Part shown: positions 45,442-55,131 of the stretch, in pieces
Numbering within the stretch: the stretch's first letter is position 1
Layout: each line of letters begins with the position of its first letter
Source: Cornus controversa
Taxonomy: Eukaryota > Streptophyta > Magnoliopsida > Cornales > Cornaceae
Length of the DNA: 64,000 nucleotides
Direction of reading: 5' to 3'
Assembly (NCBI GenBank): GCA_026545225.1
Contig: CM048845.1
Coordinates: forward strand, 77,450,533-77,514,532
The notes under the pieces: model-generated
The model's input: only the letters and a program-made list of their open reading frames with translations
Told to the model about the DNA's origin: nothing
Database searches by the model: none
Program-made: the position numbers and the translations under genes

Positions 45442-47251
45442 GTATATGTATGTATGTATGTATGTAACTATGTATATATGTAATTATGCTTCAAGATATA
45501 AGAGTGTTATGCATTATTTTAAAAAAAAGTTTGTGAACAATTTGTAGTTAGAACAAGAATAATAGAGAATGGCTATTCATGTAGATTGATTTGCTATGGA
45601 TAAAGAAGATTCCCAGTGGTGTATAATTTGATATTAATTACATCATTTTTAGGTGGCAAAAATGAAGTTGAAATAATAAACAAATGCTTCTTGAATTATT
45701 ATAATTATTTTTTCAATAATTAAAGTGGTAGAAATTAAACATAGCTTTTCCCAACCATAACTAAGGTCAGGTACATGGAACAAAATAAATATATGGATAA
45801 TAATGTCGCCAGAAAGAAGGGAATGGTAATTGAGTTGTGTCATGATTCTTACGGTGCACATAATTTCATGAAATCACCACCAATCTTATAAAGTCACCAA
45901 ACATAATATAAAATGTTGACTAAACAATGATCCAATGATTCTTTACTTTTCACAACTACAGGAAAAAAAGAATGATTTGAAACAGATGCCAATAAATTCT
46001 CTCTCATGATTTCAACAATTATACTGTATCCACGTGAAACAAGAGAATGTCTACAGTGCATCTGATATATCGGATAAATTTCATCTATATGTGTATAAAA
46101 TCTCATCCGTATGTTTAAAATATATTATAAAACTCACTAAGCGTGTAAAACAGACACCAATTAACCCGGTTTTAGCATCACTATCTCTTTATAGTTATTT
46201 CTGTTACAACCCATCACTGTCCTGTATTTAGTACCATTAATAATTTTCTTATGCATTATATAGTCAACTCCCTTTTTTTTTTTTTGAACAAGTGATGGAG
46301 AAGAACTTGTTCATAGGTTCTAAAGGAATCAATATTCTATAATTTTAAGGCTCAGATATAAACTATATGTTAAAACCTATTTATTGCTGCTCAGTAAGAA
46401 GTTAAGAACACAAACTGTAAACTTCCCACCAAAGAAACAGTATCTCTAAACTTCAGTTATGGTATAATGAGATGGGAGCTTCTGGACTGAGTCTCTCTCT
46501 CTCTCTCTAAGCTTTTTTTGAATTTGAAAACACCGCATTAATCTCAACTTCTCTTAGCTAAGTAGGGCATGCCACATCATTGCTAAGCCCAACCATAAAA
46601 ATCTATCATTTCATAAAAGTGTTCCACCTACTTATAAAACTTGTTGACAACAACATGAAATGATCGAATTTTCTTTGATTGGGCATACCAATGACATGAT
46701 ATATGCCGGATTAGCGTAGATCTACTCCTTAGCTACATAAATCCTTGTTTTCAGCTCTAACAATAGCCACATCAAATCACATCCTTGGCAGTTGGCACAT
46801 ATATTTTCTTTAACCACCCTGACAACTTTATAAGAAGGTTAGCAATAGAAATGAAATGTATAACATTATGGAATTTGTGACGAGGTCAAAAGATCAAATT
46901 TTATAACCGCACAATGAATTAAAGAAAACTATAACAATACAATATGCTGAAAAGAATCTCTCCTGACGCAATCATACTACATGGAGTCAATTGTATTTCT
47001 ACAATTTCACGTAAAACTAGAAATTAATGTATTAACATTTTCAGGCAATTTACCAAGGTAAGGTAGATAGAGACATAATAACTCTAGTTTTCAGTACTTA
47101 CAAAGAAAGCATTATAAGTAAATGCAAACATGTGCAAACAACACTGCCTTTCATCACTGTTATATGCAATAGTGTTGAAAATGCCAGATTGAAACACATT
47201 TTGGAAGTAACCTGCAAACCACAGGTCAAGAGGACTAAAGAATGTGTTGAT
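43527..47251. other. Intergenic region between ATL and RRM genes
   Basis: Holds the upstream region of the ATL gene (transcribed leftward) and the 3' flank of the RRM gene. Visible are TTTTC runs near 44095-44115, TA/CA repeats near 44280-44330, a GA tract at 45286-45305, a TA/TGTA microsatellite at 45403-45466 and a CT tract near 46492-46508. I see no further exon. Element ends were not recognised. Confidence 0.45.
45403..45466. repeat. (TA)n followed by (TGTA)n microsatellite
   Basis: A pure TA run grades into TATATG and then TATG/TGTA repeats, a compound microsatellite likely to vary between individuals. Confidence 0.9.
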
Positions 47252-47362
47252 CTAAGATTGTTCAGGTTGTCCCTTGGTGTTGTCTTCTTCATCCTTTTCA
47301 TTTCCAGATTCATCAATATTCTTTTCACTGAATTTCAAACGAATTGGTCGGCCCAACAATTC
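47252..47362 (-). CDS. RRM gene exon 4 (end of RRM2, acidic tail)
   Basis: 36 codons and TAG: ELLGRPIRLKFSEKNIDES and an acidic Asn/Gln tail ending GQPEQS. Acceptor AATGCAG before 47362. The only long open frame over this stretch is in the wrong register. Confidence 0.9.
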   Translation of the reverse strand, partial: ELLGRPIRLKFSEKNIDESGNEKDEEDNTKGQPEQS

Positions 47363-50300
47363 CTGCATTAGGGACAATCAAGTGTCTCATGAACCTGACA
47401 GAATAGTACATACATGTACAGAGAAATACATGTAGTATATCCATGTATCTTGATAAAATCATATCCTATTCAGAACCTGTAGCATTTCAATATGCAATAT
47501 GCACCATAAGTATTACAACTACATACATCTATGAGTCCTACTAATGTAATTCCAGAAAGCATCATCATTCATCAAGTAAAACAGAAATAGCTTAGGAGAG
47601 AGAAATGTTAGATTGATTTAACATTGAATACCTTCCCATCCAAAGAAGAAATTGCAGTCTCCGCTTCCTCTTTCGTGGCAAATGAGACAAACCCATACCC
47701 AGCAGATCTTCCTGAAGGACTATCAAAGACAACCCTGACTGAAACTGGATTAAAATTGCCAACAAAAAATTCTTTGAGATGGCTAGACCTTACTTTCCAT
47801 GCAAGATTGGACACATATAACTTATGGCGCGTCTCTCCAGGTGGGGGACCTACAGGAGGAGGACGTGAAGGTTTCTTGAATCTCTTTGCAAACTCGACCC
47901 TGATAATCCTACCCAACAATTCCTGCAACAAGACAAACATAAATTTGTGTTCCAGAAATATGCCATAAAAATGGGAAAAAAGAAAAAAAAAAAAAAAAAA
48001 ACTCCAACATGCTGCTTAATATATTTTAAGTGAAGCAGGCTAATAAGAGTGAAAATGAAGAAAGAATCTACAGATTTGATAAAAAGTGACAGTCTCTTCC
48101 TTCCATACACCATCAGCTGTTCAGCCAATACATTTTTTTCCGGAGCCAAAAACAATGGAAATAGAGGGATATATTTTGAGAAAGGAAAGAAAACAATACT
48201 ATAAAGATATTCAAAAGTCTTCCACTTAACAGTTGGGGAAGTGCTCTATTTAGAAAACACTTCTCAGTAAAACTCAGAACCTTCCTCATAAAAGTCCATG
48301 AAAAACTGACCTCAAATTGATTATCTCACTGATATGGCTATTTGAGGGACCAAGACCGATGCTATGCAAGCCTCTAATCAACTCCAAATGATTCAAAATA
48401 TTTTAGTTTATAATATTTATCCTAACATTTGCAAGAGGAACCATTTGCTTCAATAGTTAAAAACAATAAGATATCCTCGACCCAACAGAAGAAAGCCTTT
48501 TTTCACAATTATTTGTGGTCAAACACAAGATCCATGTCTTGAATATTGATCTTCATGGCTCTTCTATCAAATTGTTCCTTGACCCTTGGTGGAATGGAAC
48601 TTCTCTGATCCAAACTTTTGGACATAGGGTGGTCAAGTTGTTTGATCTTCCCAATAATGGAAAACTTTTGGACATAATGGAAGTTAGCCTAAGCCAAGAT
48701 ATTTGAATGGAGATCATCATCATCCTTGCCTTTATCCCAAATGGATGGGATTGGCCTTATGAATTCTCTTTTTCCATTATTTCCTATCATACATCATGCT
48801 TCTATTAAATTTAAGTTTATTAAGTCAATTTTAATTACTTCATTTCACATAAGCTTTGGTCGGCCTCTTTGTCGCTTACCCCTAGACAAACAACTCTTCC
48901 TTTTTTAATAGGTGCATCATCAAGCCTACGTTGAATATGACTATACCACCGAAGTCTACTTTCCCTAATTTTAACATTTATAGGCGTTATACCTAATGTT
49001 CCCTTCATACGTTCATTATTTATTTTATCTCTTCCAGTGATTCCTATCATCCAACGTAGCATCCTCATTTTCGCTACATGAATGTGTTGTATTTGTGTTT
49101 TTTCAACGCCCAACACTCGGCTCCATATAATACTGCCGGCATAATAACCCTTCTATAAAATTTTCCTTTTAATTTATTTGGCATTCGTTTGTCACAAAAG
49201 ATACCACTTGTTGGGTTGGCTTAAATTCCTATTGTGATTAGATTTCTATTATAGAGTTGTATCTTATTAGGTAATTTCTTAGTAAGCAAATTTTGGTCTC
49301 AAGGAAGGAAAGTACTTGTTAGGCAAGTTTTGGGTTCTAAGGAATTGTAATCCTTGCCAAGGAATTGAGTTTTGGGCTCTATAAATAGTTACCTATGTTA
49401 TAGGTTAAGACAAGTGAGAAGAAAAGAGACAATACTCTCATTGTATTTGAGAGGGCAACTCTTGCGTAGAGGTAAAACTCTCATTGTTATTGATAGGACA
49501 CTTAGAGAGAGAATTCTTGTTCAGAATTTGTGATTTATTTTTGAGTGATATTGGGTGTACATGGGTTAAGGGTTGAGAGTTGAGCGTACTCTTGATACAA
49601 TTCTTCAACTTATACTATTACAATCTATATAGTGAAATCAGGCTCTCCGTGGATGTAGGCTTGTTTAGCTGAACCACGTATAATTTTTGGTGTGTTCTTG
49701 CAAATTTCTTCGTACTTGTTTACTTATCATCACATCATAATATTTGGTGGTTCGTGATTGGAGGCTTATTTTCTCAACAAACTGGTATCAAAGCTTCAAG
49801 GTTTGCACAAGGTGTTTGATAAAAATCTTGTTTAGATTTTTTCTTCATAACACGGGTGTTGTTCGTCTTGGGTACTTGTGACAATCATAGCCGGTAATAT
49901 TGCTACACAATACAAGATGGAGAGATTTGATGGTAAAGGTAACTTCATGATATGGCAAAGGAGGGTGAAGGACATCCTGGTTCAACAAGGCTTAACGCGG
50001 GCGTTGAAAGGAAATGATGGAAAGTCGAAAAAAATGTGAGTTAATGATTGACGAGATATAGAGTTAGGTGTGTTGGCACTATTCGACTCTGTATTGGGGA
50101 TGTTCTTATAATTTACAAAAATAATACCATTACTCAACATGAGTGGTTTTTAGATTCACCCAAGTTGCGGTGTAATTTAATTTCCTTGAACCGGTTAAAC
50201 TCCATAGGTTGCAAGTGCTCCATTGCAGGGGGAGTCATAAAGATCACCAAGGGCTGCATAGTATTAATGCGAGGAGAACATAGTGAAGGTTTGTATCGTC

Positions 50301-53300
50301 TGGTGGAGAGTGCCAAAGGCACTCAAACTTCGATTGTGGATAGGAAACGGGGTGCAATTGGTAACAAGATCTTGAGACGTGTTTCGTTTGATTTATCGAA
50401 GACACGGGTTGCACGTTTTCAGACAGAAGTGGGTGAGATGGAAGTTCCAGGTTAGAGAAGGGTTGCATCGAAGCCCCCTTCTAAAGTCACTTGATAGTGT
50501 TGACTTGATACAACTGCATATATACATTGGTTGTGTGGATCAAGGGGAGTATTGTTTCATACTTGATTCGAGTTATGTAGCTGAAGTTTGAAAGGCCGAT
50601 GGATCGTTTATGGATTTACAGACGGGAGTCTCGTGTATTGAAGACTTGTCAAAAATTTTGCTAAGGGGGAGATTTGTTGGGTTGGCTCAAATTCCTATTG
50701 TGATTAGGTTTCTATTATACAGTTGTATCTTATTAGGTAATTTCTTAGTAGGCAAGTCTTAGTCTCAAGGAAAGAAAGTACTTGTTAGGCAAGTCTTGAG
50801 CTCTAAGGAATTATAATCCTTGTCCAACAAGAAATTGAGTTTTGGACTCTATAAATAATTACCTATGTTATAGGTTGAGACAAGTTAGAAGAAAAGAGGC
50901 AATACTCTCATTGTTTTGGGAGGGCAACTCTTGCGTAGAGGTAATATTTTCATTGTTATTGAGAGGACACTTACAGAAAGAATTCTTGTTTAGAATTTGT
51001 GATTTCCTTTTGAGTGAGATTGGGTATACAAGGGTTAAAGGTTGAGCATTGAGCGTACAATACAATTCTTCAACTTGTACTGTTACAATCTATATAGGGA
51101 AATCGGGCTCTCCGTGAACGTAGGCTTGTTTAGCCGAACCACATATAATTCTTGATGTTTTCTTGCAAATTTATTCGTGCTTGTTTACTTATCATCACAT
51201 CGTAATATTTGGTGGTTCATGATTGGAGGTTTATTTCTCAACACTATTAGTTTGCCTCCATTTTGTCCACCCGACTCCAATGAATTTGTGATTTCTTTTT
51301 GAGTGAGATTGGGTGTACAAGGGTTAAGGGTTGAGCGTTGAGCGTACAATACAATTCTTCAACTTGTACTGTTATAATCTAGGAAGCACGAACACGCCTA
51401 AGAAGGCAAAGAATCCGTGTCGAACACGGATACGCGTCGGACACATCAAAAAACGTGTCTGATTTTTTTTTTTAATTTTCGGACACGGCGCAGACACGGT
51501 ACGAACACGGCGCGGACACGCGTCCGACACGGCTTGAATTTTCAGACACGGCATGGATACAGCGCGGATACATGTTGGATACACCAATTTTTTTTTTCTT
51601 CTCTTTTTCCTCTTGTTTTCATGAATCTTCTCTCTTACATGGATTCTTACTTTATTTTTCACTAATCCCTAATTATTTTTCTAACAAAACCCTAATTGTT
51701 TTTGCTTTTTTCTCCTTTTTTAGCCTCTTTCTTTCTTTTCCCTAGCAAAAGACAAGTCTAGAAATGTTGTTTTAACAATTCAACTATAGCCCATCTCATC
51801 TCTTCATCTTTGTTCTTTTTTACTTTTCTTTCTCTTACTGTACAACTGCTATCTTTTACATGTGACTTTCTCATGATGCATTTGTATTTGGAGTAAGCTA
51901 GAATGATGATGTTTAAATGATAAGACTAGTTTTTATTCTAATGTCTCGTTTTGATTTGGTTTTATGACTTTGTGACATCGTTCTCTTATAATTATTGTTG
52001 TTGTGGAGTAGATTCAATTGTGTACTTGTGATTTATGATTTGTGAATTTTTTCTTTGTTAGATTGATGAAAAATAAAATTACTCTTAATTATTTAAAGTA
52101 CGACATCAAATATTATATAAAAATAAATATTTATTATTTGCCGTGTCTCCGTCGTGTGAGTGTCCTAATTTTTTAGGATTTGCCGTGTCGGCGTGTCGGT
52201 GTCGTGTCGTGTCGTATCCGTGTCCCGTATCCGTTTCTATGCTTCTTAGGTTACAATCTATACAGTGAAATCGGGCTCTCCGTGGATGTAGGCTTGTTTA
52301 GCTGAACCACATATAATTCTTGGTGTATTCTTGCAAATTTATTCGTGCTTGTTTACTTATCATCACATCGTAATATTTGTTGGTTCGTAATTGGGGGTTT
52401 ATTTCTCAACACCACTAGCTTGCCTCCATTTTGTCCACCCGGCTCCAATCCTACTTACCACATATCTTTTTGTAGTATTAATCCAAGATATTTGAATGGA
52501 GATGCAGAACATATTTGGCAACTGACAAGTAGCACCCCTGTTAATCAAGGTCAAGATTCTCTGATCTGGAAGCAAGGAACTGCTAACTTTAAGTCTTTCT
52601 GGAAACAGTGCAGGCTACTGGTGAGAAGAAAAATTGGGCTAATCTGGTGTGGAAAAAAGGTCGACCTGCTGCCAGCTTCTCATGTCTTGCTCTTCAAAAT
52701 AAGCTGCCTTCTCTGTCAAATTTACAGAAAAGAGGTTGGTTTGTGACTCCTATATGTCATAACTACAAGAGAGGGTCTGATTCAATTGAACACCTCTTCT
52801 TTGAGTGTGTCTATACCCAGGATATTTGGAAGTGGATGGCTGATTTGTTCCATTGGAATTGGACTTATGTTTCTATTTTTGAGCAAATGGTCAGCTGGTT
52901 CATTTCTTAGACTAAAACAAAGTCAAATAGAAATAAAATTATGAGAATGTTGTTCACTCTAACTATTTGGTACATATTGTGGAACAGAAATCAAGTCTTA
53001 CATGATGGAACGTCAAGGAGTGCTTCAGTTTCTGCTAGAAGTATCATTTGGGACATTTCTGCTATTCTGGATCTTCAGCTGCAAGACTTGCTGGAAGAAG
53101 AACAGAAAACTTTGTTGTTATTCTGTTAGGTTTGTGTTTTCAGGTTGTTGGGACTTTGCTCCTTTAGTTTCGTGGAGGTTGCTTCCCTTTGCATTGTTTT
53201 TAGATGGTTTTGGTTGTTAGCAGCTTTTTGGAAGTGGCCTTTTCAAAGCTGCATGTTTTGTTAGGGATTGTTTTTCCCTAGTTGTTTGGGATGGTTAATG

Positions 53301-55131
53301 AAATGTGACTCAGGAAAAAAAAATATTCTGTTAATTATGCCCCCAAAAAACTTCTCTTATATCTTAAAGCCCTGTCCCAAAATTTCTTGTTTCAAGGCAT
53401 GGCCTTTGTTCAATCTCTCTAAAGTTCTATATTTATCCCTCCCCAGACCCCGCAGTGGCGGGAGCCTCGTGCCCTAGGCTAACCTTTTCTTATATGTGTA
53501 TAATTATGAATTTGTAGAAGAGTAATTTGTGCAGCATTCAGTATCTCTTTTATTCTTATCCATGGGAAGTATGATACACAGCTGTTACATATCTACCATG
53601 TTTTCAATTCTAAACATCATATTGAACAGCTTTATCAATCTGGATATGCCAATCACCCATGTATCTCCAAGCCTCGATTTAAATACCATCTAACCCCAAA
53701 GCTTTTGTAGTCTTTGTCCTTCTCAAAGTATGTCCAACCTCGTATACAGACTTTCAAACAAATTGCTAGTTTCCCCTAATCTATTAGAATTGTTAAACCA
53801 TTCTTCAGCTCCTTACATGTAATTCATCAAACAATCAGTAAAAATGGCTTCTCCACATCTCATCTGGTGAATTCAAAAATGGTATATCATACTTCAATGA
53901 TTCTTTGTTTTCTCTCCTACCCCAATTAATTGAAAGAAGATTACTGACTGATTGCAACATTTCGAAGGCACCACAAAAGAAGAGGAAAGCCAGAAAATAA
54001 TTGCTCAGGGTAGCTTGAAAAAAGACCCAATAGCCTATTGATTAACACTGAAAGGCCTGCAAAGTGGGTTCTAGCATCTAAAATAATATTTAATTATATA
54101 CCATATACTCAACTCAACAAAGCCTTTCCCAAAAATTAGTACTATATACTGTTCGAAAATTAAAGATCTTAAATGAATGGATTTATGTTTAACTGTTTAA
54201 GAAGGACAGTCTAAATTTAGATTTCGTAATCTAGCAATAACAAGGTATAGAAACTAATTTGAAATCCATGCCTGCAAGGATTCTAGTTGCATAAAGATTG
54301 TAATAAAACATCTCCTGCATACCTCTAATAGCATTGCCTTGGACTTTCGAATCTAACTTCAGTAGCCAATCTTCTATTTAAAGTCAAATCCCTTAATTTG
54401 AAATCTATCATTTGTTCAAATCAACCATAACATTTCACATTCAAGATATACATGACCTCACTCACATGCAAGTGAAAATTTTCTAAAACACAAACCCATT
54501 CCAAACTATAAACCAAAGAAATAACAAAAAAAAAAATCGAATTGAAAAAACAACTTACATGAGAGTCAAATTTATCAATAACAGCCTGCGCTTCTTCTGC
54601 AGAAGACATCGTGACAAATGCAAATCCTCTGTTCTTCCCATCTTTTTGTTTTATAATCTACATGTTCCACACATCCAAACAAAAAAAACAAAAACCCAAA
54701 ATCAATATATACGCATACAATTCTAAATAATCATAGATATATATAGGTATAGATATGTAGAAAGAGATAAAAACCTCAACATCTGTGACAGTCCCACATT
54801 CGCCAAAAAGGGTCTTGATATCAGCAACAGTGTAAGACCATGGCAAATTAAGCACAAAAAGCTTCTTCCGTTGATCTGATTGTTGGGTTTGCTCTGTTTT
54901 TTCTTCTACTGCTATGTCCTGAACTGCTGAGCTTACTTCAAAGCTCAATTTTCTGGTTTTGTTGATAGAGAGAAGTGGGTGGGGACAAAGATGGAATTTG
55001 AGAGAGAGGGTTGGGGTAGAAGTGGAACTGTGGTGCTTTACGGAGAATGAACGTCTAGGGCATAAAAGAAATTTCGGAGAAGTTGAAGGGTAGGAACGGA
55101 AGATGGAAAATGCTGCTTCCAGTGCCGCCAT
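47252..55131 (-). CDS. Chloroplast-targeted RNA-binding protein with two RRMs
   Basis: Four exons, all joined in phase 0: 54775-55131, 54559-54657, 47632-47922 and 47252-47362 (285 residues). Residues 1 to about 60 are rich in Ser, Thr, Arg and Pro and poor in acids, as in a plastid transit peptide. RRM1 spans about 89-170 (RNP2 LFVLNL at 91-96, RNP1 NRGFAFVTM at 128-136). RRM2 spans about 185-260 (RNP2 LYVSNL at 187-192, RNP1 SAGYGFVSF at 225-233). The tail is acidic. Both RRMs end at an ELLGR-I/P-IR block, each starting a new exon, which points to an ancient tandem domain duplication. The arrangement fits chloroplast ribonucleoproteins (cp28/29/31 type), which bind plastid mRNAs and affect their stability and editing. 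Start: ATG 55131 (MAALEAAFS). Intron 2 is 6.6 kb and holds nested retrotransposons. Confidence 0.92.
47632..47922 (-). CDS. RRM gene exon 3 (linker and RRM2)
   Basis: 97 codons from ELLGRIIRVEFAKRF to ISSLDGK. Acceptor TTGCAG and donor GTATTC. It contains a Pro-rich linker and the core of RRM2. A broken duplicate lies at 27210-27452. Confidence 0.93.
48540..48694 (+). pseudogene. L1-type LINE fragment, left part
   Basis: Encodes IKLFLDPWWNGTSLIQTFG then LPNNGKLLDI, typical of the region before the C-terminal zinc-binding domain of plant L1 ORF2. It is followed by the 21-bp target duplication of an RTE insertion and continues at 52504. It lies antisense in intron 2 of the RRM gene. The L1 5' end is truncated near 48510-48540. 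Confidence 0.75.
48695..48715. repeat. Target-site duplication, left copy (21 bp)
   Basis: Starts CCAAGATATTTGAATGGAGA and is identical to 52483-52503. Both copies are in frame with L1 coding sequence on their outer sides, which shows they are duplicated L1 sequence. Confidence 0.9.
49209..49779 (+). repeat. Copia 5' LTR
   Basis: 571 bp, TG...CA ends. GGGCTCTATAAATAG near 49375 is the likely promoter TATA box and the CT/GA-rich leader follows. Confidence 0.9.
49917..50455 (+). pseudogene. Copia gag-pol remnant
   Basis: From ATG 49917 the frame gives MERFDGKGNFMIWQRRVKDI and LVQQGLTRALKG, then stops at 50037-50039. From about 50060 another frame gives CVGTIRL, NLISLNRLNSIGCKCSIAGG and VIKITKGCIVLMRGEHSEGL, the block found around the copia protease. 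The intervening Gag and all later Pol domains are deleted. Confidence 0.8.
50675..51243 (+). repeat. Copia 3' LTR
   Basis: 569 bp, closely similar to the 5' LTR. Its last 251 bp also form the first part of the 289-bp tandem duplication. Confidence 0.9.
50993..52449 (+). repeat. 289-bp tandem duplication across LTR end and flank
   Basis: Unit 1 (50993-51281) holds the last 251 bp of the 3' LTR plus 38 bp of flanking RTE sequence (CTATTAGTTTGCC to CTCCAAT). Unit 2 (51282-52449) repeats the same sequence but carries an 871-bp element plus its 8-bp duplication; subtracting these leaves exactly 289 bp. The original 5-bp target duplication CCACT is preserved at the LTR junction in unit 2, while unit 1 has CTATT there. 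Confidence 0.9.
51379..52249. mobile_element. GTGTC-family hAT-like element (871 bp)
   Basis: Left end CTAGGAAGCACGAACACG and right end, read inward, CTAAGAAGCATAGAAACGG. The 8-bp target duplication is GTTATAAT (51371-51378) and GTTACAAT (52250-52257). Dense GACACG motifs on the left and CGTGTC motifs on the right. It is the last insertion of the nest, inside unit 2 of the tandem duplication. Confidence 0.88.
52483..52503. repeat. Target-site duplication, right copy (21 bp)
   Basis: Identical to 48695-48715. It continues directly into L1 coding sequence (GDAEHIWQL). Confidence 0.9.
52504..53323 (+). pseudogene. L1-type LINE, right part with zinc-binding domain and poly-A
   Basis: Encodes EHIWQLTSSTPVNQGQDSLI and WKQGTANFKSFW. 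After a frame shift it gives the reverse-transcriptase zinc-binding domain common at plant L1 C-termini: ALQNKLPSLSNLQKRGW, CHNYKRGSDSIEHLFFECVY and IWKWM. The element ends in A-rich GGAAAAAAAAAT at 53312-53324. Stops and shifts make it inactive. Confidence 0.83.
53324..54558. other. Remaining part of RRM gene intron 2
   Basis: AT-rich intron sequence. Near 53445-53478 the string CCCCGCAGTGGCGGGAGCC followed by TCGTGCCCTAGGC resembles a motif scattered through plant genomes, but I cannot assign it. No other feature is seen. Confidence 0.45.
54559..54657 (-). CDS. RRM gene exon 2 (end of RRM1)
   Basis: 33 codons from IIKQKDGKNRGFAFVTMSSA to IDKFDSH. Acceptor ATGTAG and donor GTAAGT. Confidence 0.92.
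54775..55131 (-). CDS. RRM gene exon 1 (transit peptide, start of RRM1)
   Basis: 119 codons from MAALEAAFSIFRSYPS to CGTVTDVE, with donor GTTTTT. An in-frame TTG 27 bases upstream is not needed as a start. Confidence 0.9.

Larger units (their letters stand above)
49209..51243 (+). mobile_element. Deleted Ty1/copia retrotransposon
   Basis: 5' LTR 49209-49779 and 3' LTR 50675-51243, both starting TGTTGGGTTGG and ending TCTCAACA. The primer-binding site TGGTATCAAAGC is at 49783-49794, complementary to initiator tRNA-Met, and the purine tract CTAAGGGGGAGATT is at 50661-50674. The target duplication is CCACT at 49204-49208, with its partner at 52412-52416 after a tandem duplication. Only a Gag start (MERFDGKGNFMIWQRRVKDI) and a protease-region piece remain between the LTRs; integrase, reverse transcriptase and RNase H are missing. 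Confidence 0.92.
48716..52482 (-). mobile_element. 5'-truncated RTE-type LINE, split by a copia element
   Basis: On the minus strand it runs from 52482 (ATTAATACTACAAAAAG) to 52417, then from 49203 to 48716. It encodes KLKGKFYRRVIMPAVLYGAE, CWALKK, HIHVAKMRMLRWMIGITGRD and RESRLRWYSHIQRRLDDAPI, the C-terminal hallmark of plant RTE/BovB-like LINEs, and ends in a GATGATGAT tail. It is flanked by a 21-bp target duplication. No catalytic reverse transcriptase remains. The copia element at 49209 inserted into it later. Confidence 0.87.

Noticed and set aside
47624-47968. 114-codon + frame
   Set aside because: Antisense shadow of RRM exon 3.
51417-51665. Arg/Thr-rich open frames on both strands
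   Set aside because: Translations of the GACACG-rich end of a hAT-like element, not proteins.
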